A DNA stretch of 25,135 nucleotides from SZUA-430 sp964647355 (lineage in GTDB: Bacteria > Pseudomonadota > Alphaproteobacteria > Micropepsales > Micropepsaceae). Made by a program: the position numbers and the translations under genes. The stretch lies in NCBI GenBank assembly GCA_964647355.1, contig CAZYGK010000047.1:1-25135 (forward strand), written 5' to 3'. Shown here one piece after another: positions 14,873-23,122 of this stretch. A model generated the notes under the pieces. The model did no database searches, had not been told where the DNA came from, and worked only from the letters and a program-made list of their open reading frames with translations. The stretch's first letter is position 1. The number at the start of each line of letters is the position of its first letter.

Positions 14873-16474
14873 TTAACCCAAGACGAACCCTTCATACCCG
14901 TTCGCAACGACCTCGGCGCATTTCTGCCTGTAGGCCGGGACGCCGCCGACGTAGGGCAGGAAGGTGCGGGGTTTGCCGGGGATGTTGGCGCCCATGTACC
15001 AGGAGTTCGCGCGGGCCATCAGCGTCATCGCGCCCAGTTCGTTGACGTGGGCACCCCAGGCGTTTTCGGCGGCTTCCGTTGCTTCGAGCGTTTGCTTCTT
15101 GCGGGCATCGAGGTCGGCGAGCGCGCGGGCGATCCAGTCGACGTGGTGTTCGATCGATGGCGGCATGTTCGTGAGCACGCTGGGGCTTTGGGGACCCGTC
15201 ACCGTGAAGAGGTTCGGGAAGCCCGCGACGGTGAGGCCCAGATAGGTTTTCGGCCCGTTGGCCCATTTGTCTTTCAGCTTAAGTCCGTTCTTGCCCACGA
15301 TGTCGATCTTCGTCAGTGCGCCGGTCATCGCATCGAAGCCGATCGCGTAGACGATGGCATCGAACTTGTAGTCGGCGTTTGCGGTGCTGATGCCCGTCTT
15401 CGTGATGCGTTCGATGCGGGCTTGCGACACGTCGACCAGCGTGACGTTGGCGCGATTGTAGGTATCCCAGTAACCGGTGTCGACGCACAGACGCTTCGTG
15501 CCGACGGGGTGGTTCTTGGGCGTGAGCAGTTCGGCGGTCTTCGCGTCCTTGACGATGCTCTTGATTTTGCGGGCGAAGAAGTCGGCCGCGACCTTGTTCG
15601 AATTTTCGTCGATGCCGGTATCGGCGAAGCCGCCAAGAACCGCGAAGCCGCCGCGCTGCCAGCGCTCTTCGAAGATCTTTTCAACTTCATCGGGCGGTGT
15701 TTGCGAGAGTAAGCGATCCTGCGGGTCGATTTGGCGGACGCCGGAATTGTTCGCGAGGGCCTGTGAGCGGAAGCGCGCGCGATTGAGTTTCCAGAGTTCT
15801 TCGATCGCGGGGTCGGCTTTGTGGTTGTGCGCCGGGACAGTGTAGTTCGGCGTGCGCTGGAATACGGTCAAGTGCTTTGCTTGTTTCGCGATCTCGGGGA
15901 TCGACTGGACTGCCGACGATCCGGTGCCGATGACGGCGACGTTCAGGCCGGTGAAGTCGACGGGTTCGTGCGGCCAGCGGCTCGTGAAATAGGACTTGCC
16001 TTGGAAGTCGCTCACGCCGGGGAAATCGGGTTCCTTCGGGATCGACAAGCAACCTGTCGCCATAACGACGGCGCGGGCGCTGACTTGATCGCCCTTGTCG
16101 GTCGTGACCAGCCAGCGCTTGGCTTGCTCGTTCCAGTGGGCGGCTGTGACGCGCGTGTTGAAACGGATGTCCTTCTTCAGGTCGAACTTCTTTGCGACGT
16201 GTTCAAGGTAGGCCAGGATCTCCGGCTGCGGAGCGTAGCGCTCGCTCCAGCGCCATTCTTCATCGAGCGCGCTCGAGAACGAGTAGGCGTATTCTTGGCT
16301 CTCGATGTCCACCCGCGCGCCGGGGTAGCGGTTCCAGTACCAGGTGCCGCCGATGCCGGAGCCTGCTTCGAAGACGATGGCGCTGGCGTTCTGATTGCGC
16401 AGGCGGTGCAGCATATAGAGGCCGGCGAAACCGGCGCCGACGATGACGGTGTCGATGGTGGTGGGGGCGGTCAT
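14873..16474 (-). CDS. Flavin-dependent Baeyer-Villiger-type monooxygenase with altered fingerprint
   Basis: The 533-residue product has the layout of class B flavin monooxygenases: an FAD Rossmann motif GAGFAG (13-18), the GGTWYWNRYPGARVDIES block (42-59), and an NADPH Rossmann motif VIGTGSS (181-187). A later KRLCVDTGYWDTYNR segment holds the Arg thought to stabilise the peroxyflavin. Between the two Rossmann motifs lies the Baeyer-Villiger fingerprint, here FQGKSYFTSRWPH (157-169). The conserved His of FxGxxxHxxxW is Phe163, confirmed in the DNA as TTC. These enzymes insert oxygen next to a ketone using NADPH and O2. The substitution may reduce or change activity. It is the first gene of a two-gene unit and its start is preceded by interleaved inverted repeats. 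Confidence 0.87.
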   Translation of the reverse strand: MTAPTTIDTVIVGAGFAGLYMLHRLRNQNASAIVFEAGSGIGGTWYWNRYPGARVDIESQEYAYSFSSALDEEWRWSERYAPQPEILAYLEHVAKKFDLKKDIRFNTRVTAAHWNEQAKRWLVTTDKGDQVSARAVVMATGCLSIPKEPDFPGVSDFQGKSYFTSRWPHEPVDFTGLNVAVIGTGSSAVQSIPEIAKQAKHLTVFQRTPNYTVPAHNHKADPAIEELWKLNRARFRSQALANNSGVRQIDPQDRLLSQTPPDEVEKIFEERWQRGGFAVLGGFADTGIDENSNKVAADFFARKIKSIVKDAKTAELLTPKNHPVGTKRLCVDTGYWDTYNRANVTLVDVSQARIERITKTGISTANADYKFDAIVYAIGFDAMTGALTKIDIVGKNGLKLKDKWANGPKTYLGLTVAGFPNLFTVTGPQSPSVLTNMPPSIEHHVDWIARALADLDARKKQTLEATEAAENAWGAHVNELGAMTLMARANSWYMGANIPGKPRTFLPYVGGVPAYRQKCAEVVANGYEGFVLG

Positions 16475-16478
16475 GGGT

Positions 16479-16519
16479 AGGCTCCGTGCAATGGCGATCG
16501 CTGGAGCCTAGACCATTGC
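16479..16519 (-). promoter_or_regulatory. Two interleaved inverted repeats covering the Shine-Dalgarno of the monooxygenase gene
   Basis: On the minus strand the order is GCAATGG (16519-16513), TCT, AGGCTCC (16509-16503), an 8-nt spacer, CCATTGC (16494-16488), AC, GGAGCCT (16485-16479), ACCC, ATG. The first and third segments pair perfectly over 7 bp, as do the second and fourth. The two stems interleave, so the RNA could form an H-type pseudoknot or switch between two exclusive hairpins. The fourth segment contains the GGAG Shine-Dalgarno; pairing it would block translation. The 2-nt loop makes a classical compact pseudoknot tight, so alternation is more likely. A DNA operator is the other reading. 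Confidence 0.5.
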
Positions 16520-16535
16520 GAGACGTGAGCAAGTG

Positions 16536-16568
16536 GGCAACGCCGGTGAGCGCCGTTGCCGCGTTTTT
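16536..16568 (+). terminator. Stem-loop with T-run between the KAS III-like and monooxygenase genes
   Basis: GGCAACG (16536-16542) pairs with CGTTGCC (16554-16560) around an 11-nt loop, followed on the plus strand by GCGTTTTT. The T-run favours plus-strand termination although the flanking genes are on the minus strand; for those it is a stem-loop 36 nt after the synthase stop. Confidence 0.4.
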
Positions 16569-16595
16569 CGACTGCGCCGCTCGAGTTTGACGTGC

Positions 16596-17678
16596 CTAGG
16601 CGACCGCGTGTCCCTTGGCTCTGCGGTAGTGCTGGACGATCTCAAGAGCGCTGCGGGTTTGCGGCGGTAGCTCGGCGTCCGATTTGCCGAGCGGCGTCGT
16701 GCGGTTGCCCCATTTGACGAGATGGGCGCAGAACGTCAGACCGCCGCCGAAGGCGGGCATCAGCAGCGTGTTTCCGGGTTTGACGCGGCCATCTTCGATC
16801 GCTTCACAGAGGGCGACGGGAACGGTTGCGGCCGACATGTTGCCGTAGCGCTCGACACTGACATAGACGCGCTCCATCGGAATGCCGGCCTTCCTGGCCA
16901 CGAACTCGATGATGCGCAGGTTCGCTTGGTGCGGCACGCAAATGTCGACATCGGCTGCGGTTTTGCCGGCGCGGCGCAGCACGTCTTCGCTTGCCATGCT
17001 CATGCCGCCGACGGCCTTTTTGAAGATCTCCTGACCCTCGAATTGCCACTCCGTCACGCCGATCAGGCGGTCGCTGTGCACGTAGGCGCCGCCCATGCCG
17101 TGGATTTGCAGGATCGCGCGCGACTCGCCGTAGCAGCCGAGGCGGTCAACCTGCAGTCCTTCGTCGTTGTCGGTCGCTTGCAGGACCACGGCGGCGCAGC
17201 CGTCGCCGAACAGAACGGCGACGTTGCGGTCGTTCCAATCCATGAACGGCGAGATCAACTCGCCGCCGATCACGAGTGCGGTCTTGATGGAACCGGTCTT
17301 GATCATCGCGGCGGCCGTCGAGAGGCCATAAAGAAAGCTGGTGCAGGCGGTATTCACGTCCATCGCGCCGCAACCTTCGGCGCCGGGGATACGGCGCTGA
17401 ATGCCGGAGGCTTGGTTCGGGCACTGCTCGTCGTGCGTCGTCGTGCCCATGATGATGAGGTCGAGATCCTTGCCTTCAATCCCTGCGCAGGCGAGTGCGC
17501 GCTTGCCTGCGACCACCGCCATGTCGGTCAGCGAGCATTGCGCGATGCGCCGCTCCTTGATGCCGGTGCGCGTTGTGATCCACTCGTCGGAGGTGTCGAG
17601 AAATGTCGCGATGTCGTTGTTCGACAGAATGGCGGGCGGAAGGCACTTTCCCCAGCCCGTGATGCCGGCGTTCGGCAT
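16596..17678 (-). CDS. 3-oxoacyl-ACP synthase III (KAS III/FabH-like) family protein
   Basis: The 360-residue product has the KAS III fold signatures: DEWITTRTGIKERR near the N-terminus and the catalytic triad Cys112 (NTACTSFLYGL), His250 (PHQANLRI) and Asn280 (RYGNMSAATVPVAL), with the C-terminal glycine-rich FGGGLTFCAHLVKW motif. The enzyme would condense an acyl-CoA with malonyl-ACP to start an acyl chain. It is about 40 residues longer than housekeeping FabH, with an extended loop near 181-215 and a C-terminal tail after the core. No plsX, fabD or fabG gene is adjacent, so this is probably an accessory paralogue for a special acyl starter or head-to-tail condensation. GAGGGGA lies 4 nt before the ATG. 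Confidence 0.87.
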   Translation of the reverse strand: MPNAGITGWGKCLPPAILSNNDIATFLDTSDEWITTRTGIKERRIAQCSLTDMAVVAGKRALACAGIEGKDLDLIIMGTTTHDEQCPNQASGIQRRIPGAEGCGAMDVNTACTSFLYGLSTAAAMIKTGSIKTALVIGGELISPFMDWNDRNVAVLFGDGCAAVVLQATDNDEGLQVDRLGCYGESRAILQIHGMGGAYVHSDRLIGVTEWQFEGQEIFKKAVGGMSMASEDVLRRAGKTAADVDICVPHQANLRIIEFVARKAGIPMERVYVSVERYGNMSAATVPVALCEAIEDGRVKPGNTLLMPAFGGGLTFCAHLVKWGNRTTPLGKSDAELPPQTRSALEIVQHYRRAKGHAVA

Positions 17679-17727
17679 GTGGTCCCCTCAAGGCACGTGA
17701 TTTGCGATGGGGGAGTGTACAACCCCT

Positions 17728-17822
17728 CTCGCCTGGCGGGCGAGATTCATTTCGCGATGCGCGCGAGAAAAAACCCCGCCCGGACTGCCGCTATCGGCAT
17801 GGGGATTCGCCCGCCAGGCGAA
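17728..17822. repeat. Pair of REP-like palindromes in inverted orientation (BIME-like)
   Basis: TCGCCTGGCGGGCGA (17729-17743) is repeated as its exact reverse complement at 17807-17821, 63 nt later. Each copy is itself a hairpin: CTCGCC/GGCGAG with loop TGGCG, and TTCGCC/GGCGAA with loop CGCCA. A third small hairpin (TGCCG-CTAT-CGGCA) lies in the spacer. Two palindromic units in opposite orientation is the structure of BIME elements. It stands in the divergent promoter region of the synthase and M16 genes. Confidence 0.6.
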
Positions 17823-17901
17823 CGGACTTCTCCCGAAAATGGGTGGTTTTCCGGGCCCCCGCGCCTGTATGGTCGCGACCGATTCAAGGTTGGGAGACCC
17901 T

Positions 17902-20754
17902 ATGTTGAGAACTGCTGTTCTGTCGGTCGCGTTGCTGGCCGCCGCGCCGGTTGTCGCCATTGCAGCGCCGGCGCCCGCGTCCGAACTCGCCAAGCGTGTC
18001 GACATTCCGCACGAGAAGTTCACGCTCGCGAACGGTCTGCGCGTGATCGTGCATACGGATCGGAAGGCGCCCGTCGTTGCGGTGTCGATCTGGTACGGCG
18101 TCGGTTCGAAGCACGAGCCGAAGGGTAAGACCGGGTTCGCGCATCTGTTCGAGCACCTGATGTTCAACGGGTCGGAAAATGCGCCGGGCGATTATTTCGA
18201 GCCGCTGCAGCAGGTGGGGGCCACCGACTTCAACGGAACGACGTGGCTCGACCGCACGAACTACTTCCAGACCGTGCCGACGGGCGCGCTGGAACGCGCG
18301 CTGTTTCTCGAGAGCGACCGCATGGGGCATCTGCTCGGCGCGGTGACGCAAGAGAAGCTCGATAACCAGCGCGGCGTGGTGCAGAACGAGAAGCGCCAGG
18401 GCGACAATCAGCCCTACGGTTTGGTCGAGTATCTGCAGTCCGAAAATCTGTTCCCGCAAGGGCACCCGTACCACCATTCGACGATCGGTTCGATGGCGGA
18501 TCTCGACGCGGCGAGCCTTGAAGACGTCAAGGGTTGGTTCCGCGACAACTATGGCCCCAACAACGCGGTCCTGGTGCTCGCAGGCGACGTCGACACGGCG
18601 ACAGCCAAGGTGCTGGTCGAAAAGTATTTCGGTGACATCAAGCGCGGGCCTGCGACGAAGCCGGTGAATGCGCCGGTGACGACGCTGAAGGCGGCTAAGT
18701 ACGATACGATGACGGACCGTGTGGCGAACACGCGCATCTATCTCAACTGGGTCGTGCCGGGGTTGAACGACAAGGATGCACCGGCGCTCGACGTTGCGGC
18801 ATCGGTGCTTGGCGGGCTTGCCAGTTCGCGGCTCGACAATGCTTTGGTGCGCAAAGAGAAGATCGCAGTTGCGGTGACGGCGTCAGTGCTGGAGTTCCAG
18901 CACGCGAGCATCTTCGAGATGACGGCGGATGTGAAGCCGGGGGTCGACGCGGCGACGGTCGCCAAGCGGCTCGACGAAGTGCTGGCGGAGTTTTTGGCGC
19001 AAGGCCCGACGGCCGACGAAGTCAGCCGCTCGGTCGTCTCGAAGCTCGGCGGCTATATCCGCGGGATCGAGGCCGTCGGCGGCTTCGGCGGCAAGGCCGT
19101 GGTTCTCGCTCAGGGTGAGCTGTTCTCGAACAACTCGAACTACTACAAGGGGCGGCTCGCGGCGTTGGGTTCGCTGACGCCTGCGGCTGTGCAGAAGGCG
19201 GCGAAGAAGTGGTTGTCGCGGCCGGTCTACTCGCTCACCGTGACGCCGGGCGAGCGTACGCTCGACGGCGGTAAGCTCGGTGGCTGGCGGACCGCCTGCG
19301 CGGCGACCGGGGGCAAGAACGGTCCCGCGTGCTACTGGAACCCGGCTTCGGACGAGACGTCCGGTCCGACCATGGCGATCGACCGCTCGAAGTTGCCCGA
19401 AGTTGGGTCGCTTGCGCCGCTCGATTTCCCGGCGCTGGAACGCGGGAAGTTGTCGAACGGTATCCCGGTGATCTTTGCCAAGCGCTCGGCTGTCCCGACG
19501 GCCACCGTTTCGGTGAGCTTCGATGCGGGCTATGCGGCGGATCCGAAGGCCGCGCTTGGTACGCAATCGCTAATGCTGAGCTTGATGCCGGAAGGCACGA
19601 CCAGCCGCAGCAGTATCCAGATCGCGGAAGAGAACGAGCGCCTAGGCTCCAGCATCCAAACGGCGGCATCGCTCGATCGTACGGCGGTGACGCTGTCGGC
19701 GCTGTCGGCCAACCTTGGCGATTCGATCGAGCTGCTTGCGGACGTGGTGCGCAATCCGGCATTCGAGGCGGGTGAGGTCGAGCGTCTGAGATCGCAGCAG
19801 CTGTCGCGCATCTCGGCCGAGTTCAACAACCCGAATGCGATCGGCTCGCGCGTGTTGCTGCCGACGCTCTACGGCGCGGCGCATCCTTATGGCGTGCCGC
19901 CGAGCGGGCTCGGCGATCCGGCGATCGTGGCCAAGGTTTCGCGCGACGATCTGAAGGCGTTCCACGGCGCGTGGCTCAGGCCTGAGAAGGCTCGCATCGT
20001 TGTCGTCGGCGATACGAGTCTTGCCGAGGTTACGGCACAGCTCGAGAAGGCGTTCGGCACATGGGCCGTGTCGTCTTCGGCCGCGGGCACGAAGTCGTTT
20101 GCTGCTTCGGTGCCGAAGGCGAAGAAGCGCATCATTCTGGTTGACCGGCCGAAATCTCCGCAATCGATTATCTATGCCGGCCAAGTTCTGGATGCGAAAG
20201 GCTCCGACGACCTTGTTGCGCTGCAAGCGGCGAACGAGGTTTACGGCGGCAACTTCCTATCGCGCATCAATATGAATCTGCGCGAGACGAAGGGCTGGTC
20301 CTACGGTGTGCGCAGCGGCCTCAACCTCAACATCGAGAGCGTGCCGTTCGTCATCACGGCGCCGGTGCAGAGCGACAAGACCGGCGCGTCGATGAAGGAG
20401 TTAATCGCGGATCTGACGGCCTTCCTGGGGTCGAAAGGCACGACGGAGGAAGAGCTTGTGCGCACGGTGAACGGTAACGTGCGCCGCCTGCCGGGTAGCT
20501 TCGAGACCTCGAACGCGGTGTTCGGCGGTGTGACGTCGATCCTGAATTACAGCCGTCCCGACGACTACTACGAGCAGCTGCCGGCGAAGTATGCAGCGAT
20601 GAAGACGTCCGACATCGACGCGGCGGGCCGCGCGAAGCTCAATGTCGACAAGCTCACGTGGGTGGTTGTGGGCGATGCATCGGTGGTGAAATCGCAGCTC
20701 GAAGGGCTCGGCATGGCGGTAGAGGTCGTGCCCGCGCCGGCGATGGGGAAGTAG
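17902..20754 (+). CDS. Exported M16-family zinc peptidase, two-domain (pitrilysin/processing-protease-like)
   Basis: The 950-residue product starts with a signal peptide (hydrophobic 5-21, cleavage near AIAAPA). The N-terminal half has the inverted zinc motif HLFEH (residues 81-85) and the third ligand Glu163 (QNEKRQ), giving the usual HxxEH-x77-E spacing. The C-terminal half begins with an LSNGIPVIFAKRS copy of the same fold, lacks HxxEH, and has the R/Y-type segment LRETKGWSYGVRS that helps bind substrate. One active and one inactive half forming a clamshell is normal for M16 proteins. It should degrade peptides or misfolded segments in the periplasm. The ATG at 17902 has GGGAG 6 nt upstream; an open extension to 17707 runs through the repeat pair and is rejected. 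Confidence 0.9.
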   Translation: MLRTAVLSVALLAAAPVVAIAAPAPASELAKRVDIPHEKFTLANGLRVIVHTDRKAPVVAVSIWYGVGSKHEPKGKTGFAHLFEHLMFNGSENAPGDYFEPLQQVGATDFNGTTWLDRTNYFQTVPTGALERALFLESDRMGHLLGAVTQEKLDNQRGVVQNEKRQGDNQPYGLVEYLQSENLFPQGHPYHHSTIGSMADLDAASLEDVKGWFRDNYGPNNAVLVLAGDVDTATAKVLVEKYFGDIKRGPATKPVNAPVTTLKAAKYDTMTDRVANTRIYLNWVVPGLNDKDAPALDVAASVLGGLASSRLDNALVRKEKIAVAVTASVLEFQHASIFEMTADVKPGVDAATVAKRLDEVLAEFLAQGPTADEVSRSVVSKLGGYIRGIEAVGGFGGKAVVLAQGELFSNNSNYYKGRLAALGSLTPAAVQKAAKKWLSRPVYSLTVTPGERTLDGGKLGGWRTACAATGGKNGPACYWNPASDETSGPTMAIDRSKLPEVGSLAPLDFPALERGKLSNGIPVIFAKRSAVPTATVSVSFDAGYAADPKAALGTQSLMLSLMPEGTTSRSSIQIAEENERLGSSIQTAASLDRTAVTLSALSANLGDSIELLADVVRNPAFEAGEVERLRSQQLSRISAEFNNPNAIGSRVLLPTLYGAAHPYGVPPSGLGDPAIVAKVSRDDLKAFHGAWLRPEKARIVVVGDTSLAEVTAQLEKAFGTWAVSSSAAGTKSFAASVPKAKKRIILVDRPKSPQSIIYAGQVLDAKGSDDLVALQAANEVYGGNFLSRINMNLRETKGWSYGVRSGLNLNIESVPFVITAPVQSDKTGASMKELIADLTAFLGSKGTTEEELVRTVNGNVRRLPGSFETSNAVFGGVTSILNYSRPDDYYEQLPAKYAAMKTSDIDAAGRAKLNVDKLTWVVVGDASVVKSQLEGLGMAVEVVPAPAMGK

Positions 20755-20780
20755 CACCCACCCTCGGACTACCTACGACT

Positions 20781-20816
20781 GGCGGCGGTCATCATGCGGT
20801 GGCCGCCGTTTTCTTT
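20781..20816 (+). terminator. Probable intrinsic terminator of the M16 gene
   Basis: GGCGGC (20781-20786) pairs with GCCGCC (20802-20807) around a 15-nt loop that can pair further, followed by GTTTTCTTT. It lies 26 nt after the M16 stop codon. Confidence 0.6.
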
Positions 20817-21000
20817 GGTTAGCCACTGCTCGGTGCGGTGCAGCAAGAGTTGGTCGCTCTCTCAACCACAACGCGCGCGTTCGTTAGGCGCTTTTTCGCT
20901 TGCGCTCGTTCCCGATTGGTAGTGACGATAGAGGTGCCCGGTGAGCAGTTGGGCGTGCCTGTTTTAGGTTAGCCCCCCGGGCTTCATGGGAGCGACCTCA

Positions 21001-23061
21001 ATGGCAGACAGACAAGGTAAAGGAGGACATGGCCCGCGTTGCGTGGCCTTGGTCGGACCTCAAGGCAGCGGAAAGACGACGCTGCTCGAAAGCATGCTGT
21101 GGGCGACCGGTGCGATCACGCGCAAGGGAAGCCAGGCGCAGAAGAACACCGTGAGCGATCCGTCGCCCGAAGCGCGCGACCGGATGATGAGCGTCGAGGT
21201 GATCCCCGCGACGACGGCTTATCTCGGCGATCATTTCACGTTTTTGGACTGTCCGGGATCGATCGAGTTTCAGCAGGAGACCATGAACGCCTTGGCCGGG
21301 GTCGATGCGGCCATTGTGGTGGCCGAGCCCGATCCTTCCAAAGCCGCCCTGTTGCAGCCGCTCTTGAAGCGGCTTTCTGATCTTCAGATCCCGCACTACC
21401 TCTTCATCAACAAGATCGATAAGGCGCAAGGCCAGGTGCGCGACCTATTGAAAGCGTTGCAGCCGGCGTCGGCGCGGGCGCTGGTCTTGCGGCAAGTGCC
21501 GATTTGGAAGGACGGCATCGTCACCGGGTTTGTCGACCTCGCGCTTGAGCGCGCGTTCATCTACCGCGAGCATGCAGCGTCGGAAGTGATCGCCATTCCG
21601 TCCGACATGAAGGACCGCGAGCACGAAGCGCGCTATCAGATGCTGGAGAAGCTCGCCGATTACGACGACCATTTGATGGAGGAACTGCTCTCGGACGTCG
21701 AGCCGCCGCGGGACGAAGTGTTCGCGGATCTGGCAAAGGAGCTGCAGGACGGGTTGATCGTGCCGGTGCTGCTCGGCTCGGCCGAGGGCGACAACGGCGT
21801 GCGGCGGCTCTTGAAGGCGCTTCGGCACGAGGTGCCGGATGTTTCCAGGGCAGCGGCACGGCAGGGTCTTGAAGGCAACGGCAGCGACGATCCGGTGCTG
21901 CAGGTCGTCAAAACGTTCCACGGCGCGGGCGGCAAGCTTTCGCTGGCGCGCGTGTTTCGCGGTGTGTTGAAGGACGGTGCGACGCTTGCCAACAGCGGCG
22001 GCGGCGAGGAGCGTGCGTCGGGCATCTTCTCGATGCAGGGCGACAAGGCGACGAAGTTGCCGGCCGCTGGTGCCGGCGATTTGGTCGCCATCGGACGGCT
22101 TGAGAAGGCGCAGACCGGCGACACGCTAGCGTCGCCCAAAGCAGTGAAGGCGTTGAAGCGCGGCGAGACGTTGCCGCTCGTCTACAAGCTCGCGATCAAG
22201 GCTGCCAACCGCAGCGACGACGTGAAACTCTCGGGCGCAATCGCGAAACTGCGCGAGGAAGATCCCGGTATCGTTTTCGAGCACGTTGCGGAGACGCATG
22301 AAGCGGTGTTGTTCGGCCAGGGCGAGGTGCATCTGCGCACCGCGCTTGCCAAGACCGAACGCAAGTTCGGTCTGAAGCTTGCCTCGCACGCGCCGCATGT
22401 CGGCTATCGCGAGACGATCCGCAAATCGACCGAGCAGCGGGGAAAGCACAAGAAGCAGTCGGGCGGCCACGGGCAGTTTGGCGACGTCGTGCTGCAGATC
22501 AAGCCGCTCCCGCGCGGCGGCGGGTTCGAGTTCCTCGACGAGATCACTGGTGGTGTCGTGCCGCGGCAGTTCATTCCTTCGGTCGAGAAGGGCATCCGCG
22601 ACTTTTTGCACAAGGGGCCGCTGGGCTTCCCGGTCGTCGACGTTTCGGTGGCTCTAACGGACGGCAGCTATCACTCGGTGGACTCGAGCGATGCGGCGTT
22701 TCAGATGGCGGCGAAGGCAGGCATGTCGGAAGGCATGGCGAACTGCTCGCCCGTGCTGCTTGAACCGATCATGGCGGTCGAGGCGCATACACCGGCGGAC
22801 CACACGTCGCGCATCAACCAGATCATTACCGGTAAGCGTGGGCAGCTGCTCGGCTATGACGGCCGGGCGGGGTGGCCGGGGTGGGATACTGTGCAGGCGC
22901 ATATCCCCGAGTCTGAGTTGCAGAATTTCATCATCGAGCTCCGGTCGGCGACGCAGGGTGCCGCCACGTTTACTTACAAGTTCGACCACTTGTCGGAACT
23001 GACCGGAAAGCTCGCCGAGCAGGCGATTGCGACCCGGGCGCAGTCGGCCGAGGCGGCCTAG
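21001..23061 (+). CDS. Elongation factor G-like GTPase (EF-G paralogue) lacking the catalytic His
   Basis: The 686-residue product is collinear with EF-G. The G domain has a P-loop GPQGSGKT (19-26), NKID (137-140), domain II from about residue 298, a domain IV start with KHKKQSGGHGQFG (about 481), and a domain V with HTSRINQIITGKRGQLLGYD. Unlike translational EF-G, the P-loop lacks the HVDAG wording. The effector ERGIT region reads DRMMS (Ser64 for Thr), and the G3 motif is DCPGS (83-87), so the GTPase-triggering His of DTPGH is Ser87. It therefore belongs to the EF-G-like proteins of unclear function, perhaps a ribosome-associated stress or recycling factor. The ATG at 21001 has GGGAG 8 nt upstream; an ATG at 20986 has no site. 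The gene is monocistronic. Confidence 0.85.
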   Translation: MADRQGKGGHGPRCVALVGPQGSGKTTLLESMLWATGAITRKGSQAQKNTVSDPSPEARDRMMSVEVIPATTAYLGDHFTFLDCPGSIEFQQETMNALAGVDAAIVVAEPDPSKAALLQPLLKRLSDLQIPHYLFINKIDKAQGQVRDLLKALQPASARALVLRQVPIWKDGIVTGFVDLALERAFIYREHAASEVIAIPSDMKDREHEARYQMLEKLADYDDHLMEELLSDVEPPRDEVFADLAKELQDGLIVPVLLGSAEGDNGVRRLLKALRHEVPDVSRAAARQGLEGNGSDDPVLQVVKTFHGAGGKLSLARVFRGVLKDGATLANSGGGEERASGIFSMQGDKATKLPAAGAGDLVAIGRLEKAQTGDTLASPKAVKALKRGETLPLVYKLAIKAANRSDDVKLSGAIAKLREEDPGIVFEHVAETHEAVLFGQGEVHLRTALAKTERKFGLKLASHAPHVGYRETIRKSTEQRGKHKKQSGGHGQFGDVVLQIKPLPRGGGFEFLDEITGGVVPRQFIPSVEKGIRDFLHKGPLGFPVVDVSVALTDGSYHSVDSSDAAFQMAAKAGMSEGMANCSPVLLEPIMAVEAHTPADHTSRINQIITGKRGQLLGYDGRAGWPGWDTVQAHIPESELQNFIIELRSATQGAATFTYKFDHLSELTGKLAEQAIATRAQSAEAA

Positions 23062-23077
23062 AATCGGTGAAACCTGT

Positions 23078-23105
23078 GCGAGGGAGCACATCAACGCTCC
23101 CTCGC
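23078..23105 (+). terminator. Perfect 10-bp stem-loop after the EF-G-like gene
   Basis: GCGAGGGAGC-ACATCAAC-GCTCCCTCGC is a perfect 10-bp hairpin starting 17 nt after the stop codon. No T-run follows, so it is a probable but not classical terminator separating this gene from the msr operon. Confidence 0.55.
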
Positions 23106-23122
23106 GCCGCCGTGATTGGTCC

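Noticed and set aside
17707..17901. N-terminal extension of the M16 peptidase
   Set aside because: It would run through the palindrome pair and precede a normal signal peptide; the ATG at 17902 has its own ribosome site.
20818..20985. Searched for a tRNA or small RNA gene before the EF-G-like gene
   Set aside because: No cloverleaf, no conserved TTCGA-type arm and no clear promoter/terminator pair could be found by eye.
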